NCBI GenBank assembly: GCA_016987375.1 | Contig: PJRA01000196.1 | Span: 1,296,741 to 1,325,467, forward strand | DNA length: 28,727 bases | Direction of reading: 5' to 3' | Source of the DNA: Brachionus koreanus | Taxonomy: Eukaryota; Rotifera; Eurotatoria; Ploima; Brachionidae | Shown here: positions 1 to 10,624 of the stretch, piece after piece | Layout of the letters: each line of letters opens with the position of its first letter | Position numbering within the stretch: the first letter of the stretch is position 1 | Made by a program: the position numbers and the translations under genes | Notes under the pieces: generated by a model | The model's database searches: none | Told to the model about the DNA's origin: nothing | Seen by the model: only the letters and a program-made list of their open reading frames with translations

Positions 1-840
1 GATTTTCTTTAATTTGGTAGATTATTATTCTTTTTTTTTTCCTCTTTTCTGTTACGAGCTAGGAGTCCAGTCGAGTCAAGTCGATTCATGCACAATCAAG
101 TCTTTAAAATTAAAAAAAATTTTTTTATTTTTTCGAGTTGAATCTAAAACAAAAAATTAAATTCTATCAAAATTTTTACTTTGAATGTTAACGTGATCAG
201 AAATTATGAGAGTATAATGCTCTATTTAATACTTGATACATATTTGAAAAATTGTTCAATTGCCTTGTCTAAGCCAGACTTATTTTCACAAGTCAAGTCC
301 ATGACTTTGACTTTATTTTTTGCGACTTTAAACTATGAATTATAAACAAGTTTGATTTGAACAAGAGATATTTCGGCTTTAAGGGACCTTGTTCAAAAGT
401 TCAATAGTAATGCTAAGTGTAAATCTTAGCTTTTTTTCCTGAAAAATTGGGGTCAAAAAAATAATGTTACTCAAATCATAACTTGACATAACTTTTTCTA
501 TTATTCGAATATACCCGGGAATAATGAAGTACTTTATAGGTTTTCGGATGCTAAATTTTTAAAATAATTTCAATATTTTATTTATTTATTATTATTTAAT
601 TACTAAAAGTGAACAAAAGTTAAATGAGACAATCGTTTATCTGATATTTGTTTACCAGTTAACTTTTTAAGTTAAAGGGCTCCTTAATAGTTTTATCATG
701 GAACCCACTTTAAGAATTAAAAAAAAAATTAAAAAAACTTAATTAGCAATATAACAATACAAAAAATATGCAATATAATAAAATTTTAAAATTTAAGAAA
801 ATTTAATTATGAATCTAAATTTTTCATTAATTTATAAAAA
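1..840. other. AT-rich non-coding stretch
   Basis: No open frame or RNA gene was recognised. The first 350 bases carry many copies of the short word AAGTC/GACTT (about 60-110 and 270-335). A similar cluster lies near 14200-14300, so this is probably an old dispersed repeat rather than a functional site. Confidence 0.5.
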
Positions 841-990
841 TGGTTGTCCCTAAACTGCGGAACGGAAAATCACAACCTAAAATGCGGAAATGCTGAACGG
901 AAATTGAGTCCCTAAAATGCGGAAGCAGAAAAATTTTAAAAATACTATTGTGCGAAGACGGAAAATAATGTACTAAAATGGTGAAACAAA
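841..990. repeat. Degenerate CCTAAAATGCGGAA repeat array
   Basis: Several imperfect copies of the word CCTAAAATGCGGAA follow one another (CCTAAACTGCGGAACGGAAA, CCTAAAATGCGGAAATG, CCTAAAATGCGGAAGCAG, then a more diverged ACTAAAATGGTGAAAC). The same words return at about 20210-20290, including the shared string CTAAAATGCGGAAGCAGAAA. This looks like a dispersed element with internal short tandem repeats. No coding is seen. Confidence 0.6.
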
Positions 991-1149
991 AATTTTTTTT
1001 TTTTTATTTTATTTTGTAAAAAACGAGTTTTAACGGAGTTTTTTAATTAATACAAAAATATATGTACAGATTTTATAAAATTTTTTATAAGCTCATACAA
1101 GATTCTGAACAATTCCATATACCAGTTTCGTTAACAATTTTTCGATTGA

Positions 1150-1440
1150 TGAACAATTTATTGGTTGCTTTCACTTAGACTCAACATACAAATTGATTAA
1201 ATTAAACAAACAAATTAATTGTGCTTGCTTAGACTGACTTTAGCGGAAATATTAGTCCCATTGTATTTTGTATCACGAGCCATTAACAAGAGCAAGATTT
1301 TAAGAATTTCAAAGGAGTAAAAAAAATTGCAAAAACAATAGGATTAAAATTCGAGACCGATTATATCATGCAAATGTCTAATGAGTTTGTGAACAAACCT
1401 TAACGTGGTGGTCAAAAAATAGCAGCAAATGCATTGATAA
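1150..1440 (+). pseudogene. Decayed MULE transposase fragment
   Basis: Conceptual translation with frameshifts gives LDSTYKLIKLNKQ, then TDFSGNISPIVFCITSH, then a helical stretch ending near YIMQMSNEF. These match the order of the MULE DDE domain: first catalytic Asp in a DxTYKL motif, then a G-D-x-G-x-F-x-P-I strand, then the block where the second Asp normally sits. The same blocks are far better preserved in the MULE at 14.7-16.3 kb (CIDATYKLIYQ). At least one frameshift (near 1225) and two in-frame stops show it is dead. N and C termini are missing. Confidence 0.6.
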
Positions 1441-1719
1441 AAAATTTAAATTAAATTGTATATATTTTTTTATTAAAAATTGCTTAAATTGACAGAGATT
1501 AAATTATCTTTTTATGTAAAAGAATTTAAAAAATAATTTTTTTTTTTTTAAAATTCAGTATGCTAAATAGTTTTTTGGTTTTTTAAAAAGGGAGGTATGT
1601 TTTCCAGAAGAAAAAATGTTAATATTTGCTGGGATGAAATAAAGGTATGCTGAAACATTTTTCTAGTATATTTAAAAGATTTGAAAGTATGATGGTAATG
1701 TAGAGCCCAAGTCAGTTAC

Positions 1720-2005
1720 TGCATAAATCGTGTAAACCGAATGCTATGAATGATAACTAAAAATTTTTGGATACTTACCGACTCTTTAAGAATGCTATAA
1801 ACAGCGCTTGCAGGGCTTCACTTAGAGTTTTTAACAATATAAGTACTTGCTGTCCATATTTAGAAAAAGAAATCGTTGAACTTGAACAAGTTCAGAGAAG
1901 AGCAACAAAAATCACTCCTTTCTTTCGTAATTACGTATATGACAAAAGATTTGTTCAATTAATTAATAGAATGAACTTTTCTCTCAATTAAGTATATAAT
2001 TTGCA
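1720..2005 (+). mobile_element. Decayed LINE reverse-transcriptase C-terminal fragment
   Basis: An open stretch at 1767-1991 reads CPYLEKEIVELEQVQRRATK followed by a diverged YxxR block. This is the hallmark LE-x-VQRRATK segment near the C-terminus of Jockey/CR1-type non-LTR retrotransposon polymerases. Upstream, in another frame, NRVNRML can be read; it resembles the KANRxLG block that normally precedes it. That implies a frameshift and loss of the intervening VRPHLEY segment. A similar but separate LINE remnant lies at 22.9-23.6 kb. It is a 5'-truncated, mutated insertion with no expected function. Confidence 0.7.
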
Positions 2006-2009
2006 TGGT

Positions 2010-2840
2010 TAGAGAAGATGAAGAAATAGTTGATTCTAAAACAAAAAATATTTTTAAAGCTAGACTTTAAAAGTATTTTTTATTAAAAAATAAAAAAATT
2101 AAGTAAAAAAAAATGAGACATGATGACAAAAAAAAATAACCCTTTTTTTAAAAATTTTGAAAATACATCTTTAAACTTTAATAACTTGCATTTCTTGATG
2201 GAAACGGCTGAAATCTTGGAATCTTGTGCTGTTTTTATAAGCTCTCAGAATTTCTGATTATATTATAAGTTTGAACTGTGAAAACAGGGTCAAAATGTAT
2301 CTTTCAAATTTAAAACCTAGTAAAATCGATTATTTAGTAATCGATATATTATTTTTTTACTAAATAAACAGTGATCAGCGTTTTAGCATAAGTTTAAAAT
2401 CTACTAGAAAAAAAAATTTAATTTTTTTTTTGCTAAATAAAATTTTATCTCAAACTTGACTCTTGAAATTATATAAAATAAGATCGCTTTTAAATATAAA
2501 TCAAGAAAAATTCTTATTTAAAAGAATATTCTTAGCCTTTTTGTTTTATTATCAATAAGATTTTTGGTGATAATCTATGAGAAAAAAGATGTGCAATATT
2601 CATTGCTAATTAAGATGAGAGATTGAAAAAAAAATCAAATGTTTATTTTTTTCACAGACATTATTAATATTAATTTTCTTTATTTTGAGTTTTCTTATTT
2701 TTCAAAAGTGTTAAAAATCAAAGTTTTTAAATTTTCTACTTAATATAAAATTCATACATTTTATTTAATTTAGTTAAAAAAATTTAAAATAAAATTGAAA
2801 AAAAAACTTTTTTTTTTTGATTATCGAACACAAACACATT
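2010..2840. other. Non-coding AT-rich stretch
   Basis: No gene seen. It includes a small inverted repeat with perfect 8-bp arms (ATCGATTA / TAATCGAT) at 2325-2345 and homopolymer A/T tracts. Its end (2843-2920) is the 3' untranslated region of DNAJB11. Confidence 0.5.
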
Positions 2841-2842
2841 AG

Positions 2843-2848
2843 TTTATT
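2843..2848 (-). promoter_or_regulatory. Poly(A) signal AATAAA of DNAJB11
   Basis: On the minus strand AATAAA lies about 73 bp past the DNAJB11 stop codon, a normal distance for a short animal 3' UTR. Confidence 0.5.
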
Positions 2849-2920
2849 TCAAAACAAATCAAAATGACTGATCAACGATTTATCGACAATATAACCTTTA
2901 AAAAATTATAAAACTAATCA

Positions 2921-4158
2921 CTAAAGTCCATTGTAATTTTTGAACTTAGATTCTTGTCCAAATATTTGTTTCAACACTAGGAAAAAATTAGTTAATTTAC
3001 TGAAATAATAAAATAAACAAAAAAGCATCATACTTTCTTTATGGTCAGCACTTAGTTCTTTTTTCGGAAAATCAATATCAAAAGTAATATATAAATCACC
3101 TTTTATATTGTTATTTTCATATTTAGGCAGCCCTTCGCCCTTTTTTTTAATAGTCGCTCCAGGCCAAGTAATTTTTTCTCTAACTATTTTAACCTTGTGC
3201 TTGTCCAAATGCTCCAACTCCATTTCAAAGCCTATCAAAGCGTCTTGTAAGCTAATTGTCACATTTGTGTACAAATCATTGTTTCTTCTTTCAAACCGCT
3301 TGTGTTTCTCGATTCTAATGATGAATTTAAGATCGCCCGGATCACCATCAATATGAGGCTCGCCCTCTGATATAAATGGGTATTCGTAACCATCTCTCAT
3401 GCCGGGCTCTATTTCAATTTCCAACAATTTTTCTTCATTTACAAATCTAATAAAAAATTATGGAAAAAAAATTGAAAAATTTTTTTTTTTTTTTATTTTT
3501 TTCTACTTGATATTTGGACATTCATCACAGACTTGTTCCTGAGACATCTGAAATCTGCCAGGTCCCATTTGATAAGTTTTCATTTCCATCCTGCAGTTGC
3601 ACTTTCTAGTGCCCTTGTCGGGTCTGGCCACCGGCTTGTAGCGGACCACTTCGATGAAATTGCCTGAGTAAATCTCTTCCAAAGTAACCCATAGATCCAT
3701 TACAACATCTCCGCCTCTTGGACGTTGATTTCGCTCTTCACGAGAGCCGCCAAACGAAAAAAAATCTCCAAAAAAGCTCTCAAAAGGGTCTTGACTGTCG
3801 CCCATATTGGCGTTCTTCTGAACCCCCTCTTCTCCATGCCGGTCATAGATTTTTCGCTTCTCTGCATCACTCAGAACCTCGTAAGCTGCAGCCAAATCTT
3901 GGAATTTTTCCTGTGCTTTTGGATCTTCTTTGTTCTGATCCGGATGCAGCTCTTTGGCTAATTTTCTATAGGCTTTTTTAATTTGATTCAAATTAGCATT
4001 GCGAGAAACACCAAGAATTTTGTAAAAATCACGCCTAAAAGGATACAATAAAAACGACTAAATGTCTAATAGATTTAAATTTACCCGGCTAGAACTAAAC
4101 TAAACAAGCATATGAGAACACTAAGTGCTATTAAAATGGATGAGATCCTGGGCCTCAT
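2921..4158 (-). CDS. DNAJB11: DnaJ homolog subfamily B member 11, ER-lumenal Hsp40 co-chaperone
   Basis: Four exons: 4085-4158, 3507-4034, 3034-3446 and 2921-2976. The introns are 50, 60 and 57 bp with GT..AG ends and correct phases. The joined product is 356 residues (human 358). Residues 1-24 form a hydrophobic signal peptide supplied by the first exon. Then come RDFYKILGV and a J domain with the HPD motif at 55-57, a Gly/Phe-rich linker, a substrate-binding domain with the CNC and CDEC cysteines, and a C-terminal domain with [28 protein letters not shown] and the end YNGL. The family works in the ER lumen, delivering unfolded or misfolded clients to BiP and stimulating its ATPase. The start is the ATG opening the signal peptide; an ATAG lies 7 bp upstream and could be a splice acceptor. 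No damage is seen. Confidence 0.95.
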
Positions 4159-4972
4159 GTTGTGTCTATGGAAAACAAATTTTAAATTATAAAATTCAGC
4201 CTATTAAGGCAAATAGTTAAAATAGTTATTTCAAATCAGTATTTTACATGTATTAATTGGCAATTTTAGCATCCAATAGAATAAGAGCAAGTGGTTGATT
4301 TTGAAAAGTATATATATTTCTATATTTTATAATAAAATTTCAATTTTTATTTGAATGAATGCAAGTAATTTGCACAAGAAAATTTTTTTTTCTTTTTTGA
4401 AAAATTAAGTTCTAGTAATTTTTGCCTTGTTGGCCTTTTTGACTTGAAAATTTTTTATATCGTTTACTTTTTAAGGAACATTTGGTATTATTATACAAAA
4501 GTAAAGAACTAAAGAAAGCTAAATTTACAATAAAGTCTAAATAGGATTTTTCTAAAATTTTTTTTGCTGCCATTTTTGGAAAGAGTATCTTAGTTGAAAA
4601 AAATAAACAAGGAAAAAAATTATATTAACTTTTAATTTTAAGACTAAGTTTAATAAATAATTCGAGACAAGTTCATCAATGAATGCTGTTTATTTCAAAG
4701 CTTAGATATTATAAGTGTTAACTATTTAAAAAAATCAGTTTTGTTTTAATAAATAAAAATTTGATAAAAGTTTTTTTGTTTTTTTTTAGTTACATACATT
4801 CATACATGAATAAATAGAATTTAATTCTAACTTAACAAAATAAAAAATCAAACAAAATTAATGCTAAAAAAGCTTAAATTTTTTTCAATGATTTTTATTA
4901 ATTATCTAAATGCAACATAGTGCAACATTCAAAGTAAAACCAATAGTTAAAGTTTGCCAATTTTTGTGTCTA
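4159..4972. other. Intergenic region upstream of DNAJB11
   Basis: AT-rich with no supported gene. The region just above the DNAJB11 start must contain its promoter, but no clear core element stands out against the composition. Confidence 0.4.
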
Positions 4973-5176
4973 TTAACACTAGAAGCACCAAGCATTTTTC
5001 AGTTTTTTTTTAATTCATAAATATTTTATAAAAAAACTAAAAGAATTTTTTAAAGAAAATTTTAAAATCTACATAATTCAAAAAAGATATATTTATTTGA
5101 AAAATCCATTCAAAAGATATGAGGATTTAAAAATTTTTCGAACGAGTCATGACTCGTTTGGTGCTTCTAGTGTTAA
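4973..5176. mobile_element. piggyBac-like non-autonomous element (MITE)
   Basis: TTAA at 4973-4976 and 5173-5176 flank a 196-bp element. Its ends are inverted copies of CACTAGAAGCACCAA, 15 bp perfect, followed by a G/A mismatch and one more match. A TTAA target duplication with short terminal repeats is the hallmark of the piggyBac superfamily. The interior is A/T-rich and non-coding. A perfect 18-bp palindrome (AACGAGTCATGACTCGTT, 5141-5158) abuts the right terminal repeat. The near-perfect ends suggest a fairly young insertion moved by a transposase encoded elsewhere. Confidence 0.8.
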
Positions 5177-5476
5177 CTGGCAATTTTATCAAATCTAAGA
5201 AGATGAAGTTCACTTCAAATGCTTTATAGCAATTGAACCGAGTATGAAAAAGTCAAAACTATATTTAAGTTTTAAAACTAATGTTTTATTCAATAAAGTT
5301 TATCATTTAAATACCACTGTTTTGCTGTTATGGGGTGCCCTGGGGAAAGATGGCTGAATGGTCACAAAATCTTATTCTATTATTTGCGGTTTTTAAAATG
5401 CTCTCCAAAATGATATCTCTTATCCAAATTTTTTAATTAGGAATTTAGACCTATAAATTGGTTAAAATTTTCAAAG

Positions 5477-5502
5477 TAGCATTCGTAATTTTACGAATGC
5501 TA
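5477..5502. repeat. Perfect 12-bp hairpin
   Basis: TAGCATTCGTAA is followed by two T residues and its exact reverse complement TTACGAATGCTA. It is short and isolated; its function is unknown. Confidence 0.6.
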
Positions 5503-5969
5503 TCTTGCATTATTAGATCCTCACACCTTAATTTCAGGAATCGAAATTTTTAAAACGTCTTTTAAAATTAATGAATCAATTGACATCAAAATATTTTGAT
5601 ATTGAATTTTTGACCAAGTAATATCTTGCTGCCTTGTGAAAGGTTAAAAGAATTGTTTTAGAAATTCAATGGCTTATTTTATTAATTATTAATCAATCTC
5701 CTGAGGCTTGGGCACTAGTCTGTTATTATTTAAAACTAGATTAACTTTGAAAATAAGACTCCGGAAAATTTTCAAAAAACTTCTAAATTTACGCAAAATT
5801 AAAACAATATGTAAATATTTTCTACTTTTTTTGGAAGCAAAAATTGATTTTTGGAATTTTTTCGAATATCTTTTTTTTATAGTTTAAAAGTCTAAATAAA
5901 TAAAAATGGGGTTTGAAATCCAAAACATTGGAAAACCTTTACAAATCCTTGATAAGAAAAAAAAAAGGG

Positions 5970-6032
5970 AATCCTGCCTTTTCCTGCCCTCTCACTTTTT
6001 GAGTTGAGTGAGAGATATGTCAGGGCAGGATT
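5970..6032. repeat. Interrupted inverted repeat, GC-richer than its surroundings
   Basis: AATCCTGCC (5970-5978) and CTCTCACT (5989-5996) pair with AGTGAGAG (6007-6014) and GGCAGGATT (6024-6032). The 10-bp apical loop and internal bulges give a two-part stem. It may be a remnant of a foldback element. Confidence 0.6.
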
Positions 6033-6585
6033 GAGTCATTCTGTTCCATTGATTTTCAGACTGATGAAAGCATTTAAAGAAGCTTTCGAATCATCAGAAC
6101 CATCAGATATTTAAGCATTTTTATCCTTTAACTCTCTATTTATGAAGGAGCATTATCTCGGTACAAAAAACAAATAAATAAATAGAAAACGTTTCTGTTT
6201 TAAAAATGATCTGATAATACTTTTATAAAGAAAAATTTTGATTGAATTTATGCAATATTATTTAAAGAATTTTTAAAAATTGATATTAAACTAATAAAAA
6301 GTATTTTTTTTGATACTTTGTTCAGAAAAAAAAATAATTCATATCACAAAAAATTTTAATTTTCTGTAATATTCAAAATAACTACAAAATAAGCTAATCT
6401 TTCACAACTTTTCTTGCAATGACTATTAAAAGCAAAAAATTTTTTAGGAGAAAGTTTGATAAAAAAAAAATTTTAAAAATAAAAAATAACTGAGAAATAA
6501 TAAAAAAATTATTAAATAAATAAGACACAAAAACGATAATTTGAAGCTGAGTTACTAACATTTAATATTTATTTTAAATAAATAA

Positions 6586-9439
6586 CTAATAAATATTATG
6601 TTTTTCAGCAATTTGTTTTTGCTGATGGGCTAAATATAAGAAACCAATGCTTGACAATGCACTAACTAGAAATATCACATCAAACCATCTATGATAGAAA
6701 TTAAATTGCAAATCACCCAATACTTGAGTTATTATGACTCTAAATCAGAAAATAAGTGATAAAACTATGAATTTTTTTTCCATTTATTACCGATATTGAG
6801 CAGGTACGTTCATTCTCATTAGAAGAACTGACGACACAAAATACATGCCCATTATTTGTGCTAAACACAAAACAATTATGTTTGAAGAATTGCTGCTTGA
6901 AATGGCATAAAAAAACTTAAATTAAAATCAAATTTTTCAACTTTATCCTAATAATTTTTTAATAAAAATTACTTTAGTCAGTGTAATTAAAAATCCTCTT
7001 ATTGAAGTGACTACAATTATTCCGACAACCAAAAAAGAAATGTTTTGAGACCAAAATTGCACATCGAATTTGAAGCCTAAATATTGAACTACAATCTCAA
7101 TGGATCGAGTCACTGGATCTACTTTGCCAACTCGATCAAAAATTATGTTCACTGACGATATGAAAATTTTCCAAATACAGTAAATGGAAAAAAAATGTCC
7201 AACAAAGTTAAAGTATCTTCCCTGCAGTGTTTTGGAAAAGCTGATCCTTTCTAATGTTCGATTAAGATCTACTAGTTCTAAGAAAAGCTGTCTAGCCATC
7301 TCTTCTAAGCCATTTATTTCACGTTTTACTTCTGAATCTAGAAAATAAATTAAAATATAAAAATTATAATTATTTAATCAGCTGAAAAATAAACTTAAAT
7401 GGTTTTATTATCAATTAATAAATAACTAATTACTTAAAATTAATTGAGATATGATTAATGCTATTATTATTTAAATTAAGTTAATTTTATTCAAGATAAA
7501 AATGAAAAAAATAAATGAAAAATAATCAAAATTTTTAAATTAATAAGACACAAAGGGTAAAGGTGAAGTAAAAAGATTATTGGCAAAAGAATTTAACAAA
7601 ACATCTATGAAGACGCTATTGTGAAATTCAAATACAAACAAAACAAAAATTCAAAAATGAATTAAAATCAAAAAATTTTCATCATATTCTTTTAAAGTAT
7701 TTAGGAAATTTTCAATCATGAAATAAACTAACATTTTCATCTTTGCTTCATTCTTAGCTATTATTTATTTTTATTCAATAAACAAGGAACTACGAGACAA
7801 TCATCCCGATATCATATACCAATTATATTTTTAATCATAAAAAGAGTGTCTTTGTAAAAATGAAGAAAAAATTACATTCATTTTGAAAAGAATATTTATT
7901 TTTGAATGAGAAATCCTTGCAATGACTATAATGACACCTTTAATCTACTAGTATATAACTTGTAATTGGGCACCTTTAATTGTCAAAAAAATAATGCTGA
8001 AAGGCAAAAAATTAGACGTGCTAAAGAGACGCTATTTGCAGCGAGAAAGAATAAGTCTTTAAAATTGAAAACAAAAAATAAAATTGACAGAATGATATCA
8101 GTCTCTTTTAAGACACTATGCTATCAAAACTCACATGAAAATTTAAAAAATAAATTATCTAAAAAAGCTAAGATTTAATTTAAAATGGAATATCAAAAAC
8201 TAAATAGAACTAATAAAAATTTTAATAATGTAGAAAAAGCAATTGGATTTTTTTACTCAAGATTTATAAACAGCTTTGTCTACTATAGCGGCATTACGTT
8301 AGTCTTCCTGCTTTGTCAGTTTAGTTAAACTAAACTTGACCGTAGAATATTAACTATTATTATTATTATTACTAAGATTTTTTTAAAATATCCATTTCTA
8401 CACATATAATATTTAATAAATGTTTTTTTTTTAATTTACTTTGATTAGACGACTTGATTGCTGTTTTAAAACGAGACCAAAAACCAGACTGCTCTGATGT
8501 ATTGTACATTGAATTTCTTTCGTTCAAAGCTATTCTTTAATTTGGAGCAAAAAATTTTTTATTTTTGAATAAAATTTTAAAATATACTTTTTTTTCTTGA
8601 ATAAAATCAAATCATAAGTATGCAACAATTTTCTCTCAATGCTTTTAACACTCTTGTCCGAAACATTTCTAAATTTGTCAAATAAAAAAAAAATTTTTTT
8701 CAGGTCATATTTGAAAAAACTTGACAAAATATGACATGTAAGTGTAGGGACAATTAACTGCACCGAAACCAGACAAAAAAGCCATTACTGTGACACCAAT
8801 GACACCAACTCTGCTGACACATTGCTCTATGGACACAATACCATGTTTAGGACTAAGAATTGGAAATGGGTCACCTATTTTCCAGAAGAGAATCAATATG
8901 GCTAGCCAAAGAACACAGCTGACTATCAATGCCGCTCGTTTTGAACGGACTTGAATTAAATTTAACATTTTGAAATCAGTTTAATGAGGAAAAAAGTTAC
9001 TTAGACCAATATTCCTCACCATCAGGTAGGATATTTGAAATGGAAGGTAGAATACGAGCAGGAATAGTATTGTGTAGAGGCCAAGCTTCCAATGGAATAG
9101 ACGAGAGCTAAAAAATTAAATAAAAAATTCCTTTTTTATTTTTTTAAAATTACCTTGGGTCTAAAAAGCCGAGAATTTCAAAAATAATCAACTCGAACAT
9201 GATGCATGATAGTGAGAACGTAATTGAAAATGAGAATATAACTGTTTTGTACTGGACCTCGTAGTTTTTGAATAGTTCTTTCATAAAAAACACCCATCCG
9301 CCAATAAAAAAAACAAACTTAATTGAGTAAAATTTATTATTTTCTAATTGTGTGTAAAAATTTAAAGCAAAATTTAAATTTAAAAATAAATTTATACCTC
9401 AGATAAGAAAACTATACATGAATCGCTAAAAAATGACAT
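6586..9439 (-). CDS. GPR89: Golgi pH regulator (GPR89/GPHR)
   Basis: Nine exons: 9398-9439, 9154-9317, 9001-9107, 8721-8949, 8588-8668, 8440-8534, 6973-7337, 6791-6915 and 6586-6739. All phases agree and give 453 residues (human 455). Family blocks seen in order are FFMKELFKNYE, FELIIFEILG, GDPFPILSPKHGI, SGFGAVNCPYTYMSYF, the basic KKKK linker, the SGFW block, the ARQLFLE segment, YFNFVGHFFSIYCIWKIF, FDRVGKVDPVTR, FWSQNISF, AQIMGMYFVSS and FNFYHRWFDVIFLVSALSS. It is a multi-pass membrane protein that supports anion conductance and acidification of the Golgi. Intron 6 (7338-8439) is 1102 bp and holds a LINE fragment; the others are 46-80 bp. The short first exon (14 residues, MSFFSDSC...) matches the family start. 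It lies 126 bp downstream of the mevalonate kinase stop. Confidence 0.95.
7780..8375 (+). mobile_element. Decayed LINE 3' end inside GPR89 intron 6
   Basis: An open frame at about 7966-8178, continuing past one TAA to 8320, ends with IGFFYSRFIN. It aligns with the minus-strand remnant at 11560-11757 (YxNSxExLKN...SK, then a weakly matching stretch, then GFFYSRxIN). Downstream is a hairpin-prone tail and an (ATT)n run at about 8353-8372, typical of non-LTR retrotransposon 3' ends. The element is antisense to GPR89. It lies fully within the intron, so the host gene is intact. The upstream limit is uncertain. The clade is not firmly recognised; CR1/L2-like is my best guess. Confidence 0.55.
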
Positions 9440-9486
9440 TTCATTTATTTTTTAATTAATTCATGTGCTAGTTAATTATTTTTAAT

Positions 9487-9492
9487 TTTATT
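9487..9492 (-). promoter_or_regulatory. Poly(A) signal AATAAA of mevalonate kinase
   Basis: AATAAA on the minus strand lies about 74 bp past the mevalonate kinase stop and only 48 bp before the GPR89 ATG. A TAACTAG acceptor-like string lies between them. The packing is what is expected of neighbouring genes in a polycistronic, trans-spliced unit. Confidence 0.45.
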
Positions 9493-9565
9493 AATAATCT
9501 AAAAATTTTAAAAAATTTGATTATAATTTTAGAAAAAAAAATTTTAAAATTTTTAATTAGTCTGT

Positions 9566-10624
9566 CTAAATGAGCTCATCGATTCGGACTCCATCAGAAC
9601 CGAGTCTGGTTTGAAAAGGCAAAAAAGAATTCTTAGTTAAACAGCTTTTAAGTTCGTCTAATTTTTGCATGTCGCTTTGATCAAATATTGTAATACAACA
9701 ACCACCGCCACCGGCTCCAGTTATTTTTGCCCGAAAGCCAAATTTTTCACAAGTATTTACTATTGAATCTAAGGCCTGGTTGGATACTTGTAAAGCGTAC
9801 AGCAAGCCCTGATTTATGGTAACCAAATCTTTGATGCCATCTAGAGAGTCAATCTCTTTTAATGTTTGAATAAATTTATCAACTAATAAATCAATGCTGT
9901 TCATTAATGAGTCTAAAATTGAACTATGCTTTTCGTACAAAACACGAACTTTTTTAACTTGTTCCAAAGTTTGTTTAGGAATTTGTGAGTTAATAATTAG
10001 AACATTTAATTCTTGGTCACAAGTAAATTTTTCTCTGATTAGACCTTTTTCAAAGACAACGAAACCTCCATATGCAGAAACTGAATTATCCAAGCCAGAC
10101 GGATTACCGTGAAATAATTTTTCTATATAAAATGCATTGCTGTTGATGGCTTCAAGATCTGACTGGGAAAAAATACGATTCGATCTTAGCAAAAAGAAAA
10201 AACTTGAAAGACAAGTGGAATAGGAGGCACTAGAGCCAAGCCCCGATGCAATTGGTATGTCCGAGCTAATTTTTACTTGGAGACCGGCTAGTTGGGACCA
10301 TTCTAGTTCTGGATAAAGCAGAATAAAAAAATTTAAAGAACTGACTAATTTGTTGCTGTACTTTTCCTCCAAGTGTTTTATTATTGCATCAGGTTCGCTT
10401 TGAACCGACGCGCATTTAACAGATAAAAAGTCTTCTTCTTTTATTTCAAGTGTTTGGTCTAAATCGCTAAGAATAAATTGAAAATAATTGTTTTCAGTGT
10501 GTCTGGCTGCCAAATGTGTGCGAAGATCTATGGAACATGCTAGTGCTTTTTTGCCATAAACCACTGAGTGTTCACCACATAAAATAATTTTACCTGGTGA
10601 CGATATCTTTAGAGTTTTGAACAT
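9566..10624 (-). CDS. MVK: Mevalonate kinase
   Basis: A single open exon of 352 residues. The enzyme phosphorylates mevalonate with ATP in the cytosol or peroxisome, feeding isoprenoids to dolichol, prenyl groups and quinones. GHMP-kinase signatures are all present: SPGKIILCGEHSVVYGKKA (residues 9-27, with the conserved Lys12 and Glu18), the ATP-binding IPIASGLGSSASYS (124-137), GNPSGLDNSVSAYGG (173-187, catalytic-base Asp179) and the third motif KITGAGGGGCCITI (300-313). It is about 40 residues shorter than human MVK (396), yet all motifs are kept. No intron is needed, unlike its spliced neighbours. The ATG is 11 bp after an ATTTAG acceptor-like string. A second ATG within those 11 bp is out of frame. 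Confidence 0.95.
   Translation of the reverse strand: MFKTLKISSPGKIILCGEHSVVYGKKALACSIDLRTHLAARHTENNYFQFILSDLDQTLEIKEEDFLSVKCASVQSEPDAIIKHLEEKYSNKLVSSLNFFILLYPELEWSQLAGLQVKISSDIPIASGLGSSASYSTCLSSFFFLLRSNRIFSQSDLEAINSNAFYIEKLFHGNPSGLDNSVSAYGGFVVFEKGLIREKFTCDQELNVLIINSQIPKQTLEQVKKVRVLYEKHSSILDSLMNSIDLLVDKFIQTLKEIDSLDGIKDLVTINQGLLYALQVSNQALDSIVNTCEKFGFRAKITGAGGGGCCITIFDQSDMQKLDELKSCLTKNSFLPFQTRLGSDGVRIDELI

Larger units (their letters stand above)
5177..6567. other. Intergenic region with two hairpins
   Basis: No gene seen. It contains a 12-bp perfect hairpin at 5477-5502 and a GC-richer inverted repeat at 5970-6032, listed separately. The rest is low-complexity A/T sequence ending in the GPR89 3' UTR. 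Confidence 0.45.

Noticed and set aside
3108..3981. Plus-strand ORFs opposite DNAJB11
   Set aside because: They are antisense shadows of DNAJB11 exons, which match the family along their full length.
8530..8763. Separate 77-codon minus-strand gene
   Set aside because: It is a read-through of GPR89 exon 5 into its flanking introns; splicing restores the GPR89 frame.
9894..10112. Plus-strand ORF opposite mevalonate kinase
   Set aside because: Antisense shadow of a well-supported gene.
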